The translations under genes were made by a program, and so were the position numbers. A stretch of DNA of 8,081 bases from a bacterium (GTDB lineage Bacteria > Patescibacteriota > Minisyncoccia > JACQLN01): positions 1-8,081 of the forward strand of contig JAUYOU010000006.1 in assembly GCA_030697855.1 (NCBI GenBank). The letters run 5' to 3'. Positions 5,693-8,081 of the stretch are shown piece after piece. Positions within the stretch are counted from its first letter, which is position 1, and each line of letters begins with the position of its first letter. A model generated the notes under the pieces. It had not been told where the DNA came from. It made no database searches and saw only the letters and a program-made list of their open reading frames with translations.

Positions 5693-5721
5693 TTGACCTT
5701 TTTTTGTTTGTAATGTATCTT
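5693..5721 (+). promoter_or_regulatory. promoter of the RHH gene
   Basis: TTGACC (5693-5698), a 17-base spacer and TATCTT (5716-5721). The -35 box starts two bases after the smc stop codon. The same two hexamers at the same spacing occur before khpA (7901-7929). Confidence 0.55.
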
Positions 5722-5767
5722 GTTTGAATCAGTTCATTTCATAAAACCAAACATAAGGAGGTATCAA

Positions 5768-6007
5768 ATGCTCAGGTCACCAAGAGATGAAAGAGCTAAA
5801 AGGTTCCAGATTTGGATACCTTTTGAGATTTCAGATTATGTGGATGAAAGGTGTCGTAAAACTGGAAAATCCAGACAACAACTTACAATGGAAGCTTTGG
5901 AATATTGGAGGTGGGCATTAGAGGAAAGAAACAATCCCGAAGAACCTCGCGGGGTGGGTAGTTTCAAAAAAGGTACAGAGAACACGAGAGAGTATGTTTT
6001 ACTTTAA
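5768..6007 (+). CDS. ribbon-helix-helix (CopG/Arc-like) DNA-binding protein
   Basis: The ATG at 5768 has an excellent ribosome site (AAGGAGG, 5755-5761); an in-frame TTG at 5720 overlaps the -10 box and is not credible. The 79-residue product fits the ribbon-helix-helix plan. A short strand KRFQIWIP (11-18) would insert into the DNA major groove as a dimer ribbon, helix A covers about 19-32 (FEISDYVDERCRKT), a turn GKSR follows, and helix B covers about 35-52 (SRQQLTMEALEYWRWALE). The rest is a polar, probably disordered tail. Such proteins are dimeric repressors of their own or neighbouring genes, or antitoxins. No toxin gene is coupled to it: a terminator follows directly. Just after that terminator lies the first triple-palindrome element, so it is a natural but unproven candidate for binding there. 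The RHH call rests on pattern, not on a search. Confidence 0.65.
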   Translation: MLRSPRDERAKRFQIWIPFEISDYVDERCRKTGKSRQQLTMEALEYWRWALEERNNPEEPRGVGSFKKGTENTREYVLL

Positions 6008-6038
6008 TTAATTAAAGATTGAAATATCCAAAACCACT

Positions 6039-6065
6039 GAACAGCAAATACTGCTGTTCTTTTTT
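6039..6065 (+). terminator. intrinsic terminator of the RHH gene
   Basis: GAACAGCA (6039-6046) and TGCTGTTC (6052-6059) form an 8-bp stem with a 5-base loop, followed by six T residues (6060-6065). The T-run continues directly into the first palindrome of the downstream element, as also happens at 7146-7151. Confidence 0.9.
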
Positions 6066-6067
6066 AT

Positions 6068-6107
6068 TGTTAACAGTTTACTCACGATCGTATGAAGTTT
6101 GTTAACA
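6068..6107. promoter_or_regulatory. triple-palindrome element, copy 1
   Basis: Three perfect 8-bp palindromes lie in a row: TGTTAACA (6068-6075), ACGATCGT (6084-6091) and TGTTAACA (6100-6107). Both gaps are exactly 8 bases, so the centres are 16 bp apart and the array is symmetric. The spacer bases are not related to each other. It sits between the RHH terminator and the gene at 6211, about 100 bases before that ATG, with a TATAGT hexamer (6119-6124) immediately downstream. It looks like an operator for three dimers of one or two regulators. Confidence 0.7.
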
Positions 6108-6118
6108 TTAAACTTTAG

Positions 6119-6124
6119 TATAGT
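6119..6124 (+). promoter_or_regulatory. possible -10 box of the 6211-7105 unit
   Basis: TATAGT lies 11 bases after the last TGTTAACA of the element. No well-spaced -35 box is visible: the TTGTTA of the third palindrome is only 14 bases upstream. Activator-dependent transcription or a different start is possible. The message would have a leader of about 80 bases, AT-rich, in which AGCTAG (6149-6154) is complementary to CTAGCT (6205-6210) just before the ATG. Confidence 0.3.
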
Positions 6125-6210
6125 CAGCTTGATATTTATGTTTAAAAGAGCTAGTTTTTAATCAATTGTTCTTTATATTCTAATAGTATCTTTCAAAAGG
6201 AGAGCTAGCT

Positions 6211-6582
6211 ATGGAAATCCTTAAGATTTTTAGAAGGTCTAAAAGAAAGAAGATATCTTTTAGGGAGGGCTTGGATCTACTACTTAAAAAGTTTGATTTA
6301 GTTGGCAAAGTGGAATCTCATATTTTTTGGAGTGGACCTACTCGTCGGCATACCTTTACATTGTTTCGTATTGTTGAGGAGGGCGAAGATAGAAATGTTC
6401 CGCTTCCAGTTGAATTTATTATGGAGATTAAAAGTTGGATACATAGATGTTATGGTGAAAGAACAAAATCAATACTGGGTGTGTATCCAGATGTTAAAAT
6501 AGGTCCCGCTAAAACTGAGGTTGAATTCGAAAAAATGATTAAAGATTGGAAGGATTATTTTTTGACGCTCAACGATGACTGA
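6211..6582 (+). CDS. unknown protein, 123 aa
   Basis: The ATG at 6211 follows the ribosome site AAAAGGAG (6195-6202). The 123-residue product begins with a very basic segment (FRRSKRKK, 7-14), then a probable helix FREGLDLLLKKFDLVGK (17-33), a strand-like part HIFWSGPTRRHTFTLFRIVEEGED (37-60), and helices LPVEFIMEIKSWIHRCYGE (65-83) and EFEKMIKDWKDYFLTL (105-120). No signal peptide or membrane helix is seen, so it is probably a cytoplasmic alpha/beta protein. I do not recognise the family. It lies in one unit with the gene at 6626, 43 bases downstream without a terminator, and the unit begins after a triple-palindrome element. Confidence 0.7.
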   Translation: MEILKIFRRSKRKKISFREGLDLLLKKFDLVGKVESHIFWSGPTRRHTFTLFRIVEEGEDRNVPLPVEFIMEIKSWIHRCYGERTKSILGVYPDVKIGPAKTEVEFEKMIKDWKDYFLTLNDD

Positions 6583-6602
6583 TTTTAAACCTTGTTCTTA
6601 AA

Positions 6603-6622
6603 AACTCTAAAAAAGGAGAGTT
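6603..6622 (+). promoter_or_regulatory. hairpin around the ribosome site of the 6626 gene
   Basis: AACTCT (6603-6608) can pair with AGAGTT (6617-6622), leaving AAAAAAGG as loop. The Shine-Dalgarno sequence AAGGAG (6613-6618) is half in the loop and half in the stem, so folding could tune translation of the second gene relative to the first. Confidence 0.35.
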
Positions 6623-6625
6623 GTC

Positions 6626-7105
6626 ATGCTGGATTCAACAGGGACTGATTCATGGGTTGATGTTTCTTGTCTTTTTTGCCCAAAAATAATTAGGCTAGAA
6701 ACATATGTCCCAAAAGTCGGACATGGTGGAGAAGATTTAGTAGGTCTTGGACCGTATATGAATATGCATAGTCGGAGTGATGCCAGTATAGATTTCGGTG
6801 CTGGAGAGATATACAGGGTATTATACGACGGCAAAGATTTTAAAGTAGAGATTTTCCATTTAAGGTTTGATGGTAACTCTTATTCAAGTGGAGATCCAAT
6901 TGAGCCCGAGTTTGGTTTTGGTCCAGAAAGAGCCTTTTGGGTTTGCAAGAATTGTTCTGGCGTTTCTGGTGGGGTAAATTCAGATGAAGTTCACAAGACC
7001 ATGATAAAAAAAGTAACCTTGTTCGCTCAACTAGATGTTTGGGCGGGTTCTTGTAAGGGTAGAGGTGATACTGAAATATTTAATCTTTTGATGTGTATGG
7101 GCTAA
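6626..7105 (+). CDS. unknown protein with CxxC motifs, 159 aa
   Basis: The ATG at 6626 follows AAAAAAGGAGAG with normal spacing. The 159-residue product has one CxxC near the N-terminus (C15/C18, VSCLFCPK) and one near residue 107 (C107/C110, WVCKNCSG), which together could hold one zinc ion and bring both ends together. Further cysteines are C143 and C157. The first pair is typical of a zinc ribbon beginning (CxFC). Between them lies a mainly beta-looking region with glycine-rich turns (VGHGGEDLVGLGPYMNMH, 31-48; DFGAGEIYRVLYDGKDFKVEIFHLRF, 56-81). No enzyme motif or known family is recognised. It is co-transcribed with the 6211 gene and closed by the terminator at 7125. Cytoplasmic by absence of signal or membrane segments. 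Confidence 0.7.
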   Translation: MLDSTGTDSWVDVSCLFCPKIIRLETYVPKVGHGGEDLVGLGPYMNMHSRSDASIDFGAGEIYRVLYDGKDFKVEIFHLRFDGNSYSSGDPIEPEFGFGPERAFWVCKNCSGVSGGVNSDEVHKTMIKKVTLFAQLDVWAGSCKGRGDTEIFNLLMCMG

Positions 7106-7124
7106 GCTCATTCATTTCAACACA

Positions 7125-7151
7125 GAGCGGCGCTTACTGCCGTTCTTTTTT
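7125..7151 (+). terminator. intrinsic terminator of the 6211-7105 unit
   Basis: GAGCGGC (7125-7131) pairs with GCCGTTC (7139-7145) with one G-T pair and a 7-base loop; six T residues (7146-7151) follow. From 7142 to 7161 the sequence is identical over 20 bases to 6056-6075, so the terminator end and the following palindrome form one repeated block. Confidence 0.85.
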
Positions 7152-7153
7152 AT

Positions 7154-7189
7154 TGTTAACAAAACCCACGATCGTTCAACTTGTTAACA
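7154..7189. promoter_or_regulatory. triple-palindrome element, copy 2
   Basis: The same three boxes in the same order as copy 1: TGTTAACA (7154-7161), ACGATCGT (7168-7175) and TGTTAACA (7182-7189). Here both gaps are 6 bases, so the centres are 14 bp apart, but the array is again exactly symmetric. The third palindrome is extended to the 10-bp TTGTTAACAA (7181-7190) and contains the likely -35 box of the next promoter. Confidence 0.7.
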
Positions 7190-7210
7190 ATGTTTTTGGT
7201 TGTGTATAGA
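7181..7210 (+). promoter_or_regulatory. putative promoter of the zinc-ribbon gene
   Basis: TTGTTA (7181-7186), an 18-base spacer and TATAGA (7205-7210). The -35 box is inside the last palindrome of the element, so a protein bound there would compete directly with RNA polymerase. Confidence 0.45.
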
Positions 7211-7251
7211 GTTAATTTGACCGGCTTTAATTTAGGAGTAGAATTATTTTT

Positions 7252-7452
7252 ATGACAGTAACCAAATGTGATTTTTGCAAAAAGAACATCACTGATAAAC
7301 CAGTCATAGCTGGTTTGGGCTATAACAATAGATTTGAGCTTTGTCATAGTTGTGGCGCGCCTGTTTTGGCTTTCCTTAAAAAGAATAATTTACCAGACGA
7401 TCCTATGGATAAAATAAAATCCTTTCTAAGGAAGGAAAAAAAGAGCCGTTGA
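7252..7452 (+). CDS. small zinc-ribbon protein, 66 aa
   Basis: The 66-residue product has two CxxC knuckles, C6/C9 (KCDFCKKNI) and C31/C34 (ELCHSCGAPV), a spacing that fits a small treble-clef or zinc-ribbon fold binding one zinc. The C-terminal part is a polar helix with a basic end (PMDKIKSFLRKEKKSR). Tiny proteins of the form CDxC...LCxxCG often bind nucleic acid or partner proteins, and many are found in phages and small genomes; a precise function cannot be given. The AGGAG (7233-7237) lies 14 bases before the ATG, unusually far; in-frame ATT codons are the only nearer alternatives, so ATG is kept. Its TGA stop is part of the rpsP -35 box, and it follows the second triple-palindrome element as a single-gene unit. 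Confidence 0.75.
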   Translation: MTVTKCDFCKKNITDKPVIAGLGYNNRFELCHSCGAPVLAFLKKNNLPDDPMDKIKSFLRKEKKSR

Positions 7453-7477
7453 CCACTTAGGTAAAATCTGATAATAT
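7449..7477 (+). promoter_or_regulatory. rpsP promoter
   Basis: TTGACC (7449-7454), a 17-base spacer and TAATAT (7472-7477). The -35 box includes the stop codon of the zinc-ribbon gene. Expected start is near 7484, leaving a leader of about 40 bases. Confidence 0.65.
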
Positions 7478-7482
7478 CTTGG

Positions 7483-7508
7483 AACTATCACCGTCAGGTG
7501 AGTTTTTT
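7483..7508 (+). terminator. terminator-like hairpin in the rpsP leader
   Basis: CACC (7489-7492) pairs with GGTG (7497-7500) around GTCA; AACT (7483-7486) can add four pairs with AGTT (7501-7504) across a 2-base bulge. Six T residues (7503-7508) follow. It may end the zinc-ribbon transcript; for rpsP messages it begins almost at the transcription start and could act as an attenuator. The stem is short, so strength is uncertain. Confidence 0.45.
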
Positions 7509-7523
7509 ATTAAATAAACAAAA

Positions 7524-7898
7524 ATGTTAGTTATACGCTTACAAAGAGTCGGCAAGAAACATCAGGCTTCTTTCAGAATAGTCTTGCAAGAAAGCCAATG
7601 GAAACCACAAGGCAAAACCTTGGAACTTTTGGGTTTCTATAATCCTCACAGCAAAGAAAAAAAGATTCAAACCGAAAGGGTTAAATATTGGATAGAAAAA
7701 GGCGCTCAACCTTCTGCAACACTACACAATATGTTTGTAGATTTAGGTGTTGTTACTGGCGAAAAAACAAAAGTTTGGAAAGCTAAAAAGGGTTCGGCTA
7801 GCGAAGCAAAACCAGAGGTTAAATCCGAACCTATTCCAGTTGCAGAAGCAGTTACAGAACCGAAAGAAGAAATAGCCGAAGCAGAGGTTGTTGCCTAA
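7524..7898 (+). CDS. rpsP: 30S ribosomal protein S16
   Basis: The product begins MLVIRLQRVGKKHQASFRIV, the classic S16 N-terminus, followed by LELLGFYNP (33-41) and the helical part ERVKYWIEKGAQPSATLHNM (51-70), which complete the roughly 80-residue family core. S16 binds 16S rRNA early and is needed for small-subunit assembly. The last 40 residues are an added low-complexity tail rich in A, E, K, P and V (KPEVKSEPIPVAEAV and so on), probably disordered; such tails occur on S16 in several phyla. No Shine-Dalgarno sequence precedes the ATG; the upstream 15 bases are AT-rich (AATAAACAAAA). It is followed by khpA, as in the widespread rpsP-khpA-rimM-trmD-rplS order. Confidence 0.96.
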   Translation: MLVIRLQRVGKKHQASFRIVLQESQWKPQGKTLELLGFYNPHSKEKKIQTERVKYWIEKGAQPSATLHNMFVDLGVVTGEKTKVWKAKKGSASEAKPEVKSEPIPVAEAVTEPKEEIAEAEVVA

Positions 7899-7900
7899 TT

Positions 7901-7929
7901 TTGACCTCAACATTTTATTTTGGTATCTT
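7901..7929 (+). promoter_or_regulatory. putative khpA promoter
   Basis: TTGACC (7901-7906), a 17-base spacer and TATCTT (7924-7929), preceded by TG to give an extended -10 (TGGTATCTT). It begins two bases after the rpsP stop codon and matches the RHH-gene promoter in both hexamers and spacing. A later TATAGA (7973-7978), 10 bases before the ATG, could be a second, leaderless start. Confidence 0.5.
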
Positions 7930-7988
7930 TTATTTATAAAAGAAAGGTCGCAGATTTTCAGAATTCAATAATTATAGAATAACAAGAA

Positions 7989-8081
7989 ATGGCTAAATTC
8001 GCAGATCAAGATTTCGTAGAATTTGTGGTTAAGTCTTTGGTAAATGTGCCGGATGAAGTTTCTACCACACGTACCGTAGAT
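7989..8081 (+). CDS. khpA: KH-domain RNA-binding protein KhpA (N-terminal part)
   Basis: The frame opens with ATG at 7989 and runs off the window after 31 codons. The visible sequence, FVEFVVKSLVNVPDEVSTTRTVD, matches the start of KhpA-type KH proteins (EFIVKSLVDNPDEV is the family pattern), in which a first helix and strand precede the GxxG RNA-binding loop that would follow downstream. KhpA is a small cytoplasmic RNA-binding protein of about 75-85 residues that partners with KhpB/Jag in many bacteria. Position right after rpsP is the conserved location. No ribosome site is seen (AATAACAAGAA before the ATG). The gene is cut only by the window edge. Confidence 0.85.
   Translation, partial: MAKFADQDFVEFVVKSLVNVPDEVSTTRTVD

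Noticed and set aside
6149..6210. AGCTAG/CTAGCT pairing in the 6211 leader as a translational switch
   Set aside because: Only six base pairs over a 50-base loop of AT-rich sequence; too weak to claim without conservation data.
5768..6582. Toxin-antitoxin pair formed by the RHH gene and the 6211 gene
   Set aside because: A strong terminator, the triple-palindrome element and about 200 bases separate them, and the 123-residue protein shows no toxin motif I recognise.
6068..7189. Integron attC sites or CRISPR repeats as explanation of the repeated palindromes
   Set aside because: GTTAAC does not fit the attC GTTRRRY core and no integrase is present; there are only two copies about 1.1 kb apart with a gene unit between, so no CRISPR array.
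6302..7347. Other overlapping open frames (6302-6502 plus, 6607-6834 minus, 7156-7347 minus)
   Set aside because: Each overlaps a better-supported gene or the palindromic element, has no ribosome site, and gives no recognisable protein.
3432..7452. Recoded TGA (glycine) as in Gracilibacteria or Absconditabacteria
   Set aside because: TGA ends several genes sensibly (3432-3434, 6580-6582, 7450-7452), the first followed at once by hairpins and a terminator, and core genes contain no in-frame TGA.

Overview
The window reads as an AT-rich chromosome segment of a small-genome bacterium, most likely from the Candidate Phyla Radiation (Patescibacteria, Parcubacteria-like). The core gene order is rpmF, nusB, rnc, smc, rpsP, khpA. 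This looks like the familiar bacterial rpmF...rnc-smc-ftsY-ffh-rpsP-khpA neighbourhood with the lipid-synthesis genes and ftsY/ffh absent. Further hints are the short SMC without a recognisable hinge, the many short unknown proteins and the lack of Shine-Dalgarno sequences before several core genes. TGA is used as a real stop, so the recoded Gracilibacteria/Absconditabacteria are unlikely. Phylum assignment is an inference from these traits only.

Layout. 1-210: C-terminus of an unknown membrane protein, ending at a bidirectional terminator (230-259) shared with a convergent unknown gene on the minus strand (264-923). 924-1223: no gene, but about 165 nt (1013-1177) fold into a long closing stem with further internal helices, including a possible pseudoknot, and carry a promoter-like start and a T-rich 3' end; this is a candidate structured RNA. 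1224-2731: rpmF, an inverted-repeat intergenic region, nusB and overlapping rnc. 2803-3434: a three-gene cassette of unknown small proteins (one with two membrane segments) with its own promoter, palindrome and terminator. 3520-5691: a compact smc. 5768-7452: four small unknown or accessory genes in three transcription units (a ribbon-helix-helix DNA-binding protein; a pair of unknown proteins, the second with CxxC motifs; a small zinc-ribbon protein). 7524 to the end: rpsP and the start of khpA.

Core genes serve translation, transcription/RNA processing and chromosome organisation (L32, S16, NusB, RNase III, KhpA, SMC). Accessory genes sit as islets between them. They use strong A-rich ribosome sites of the AAAAGGAG type, whereas rpmF, nusB, smc, rpsP and khpA show none; rpmF and smc look leaderless, and nusB may be coupled to an 11-codon upstream reading frame. 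Promoters are packed directly onto the ends of the preceding genes, three of them with the identical -35 TTGACC.

The most striking unexplained structure is an element present twice (6068-6107 and 7154-7189): three evenly spaced perfect 8-bp palindromes, TGTTAACA - ACGATCGT - TGTTAACA, each placed right after a terminator and before an unknown gene. It looks like a multi-dimer operator. The RHH protein encoded just upstream is an attractive, unproven candidate for binding it.
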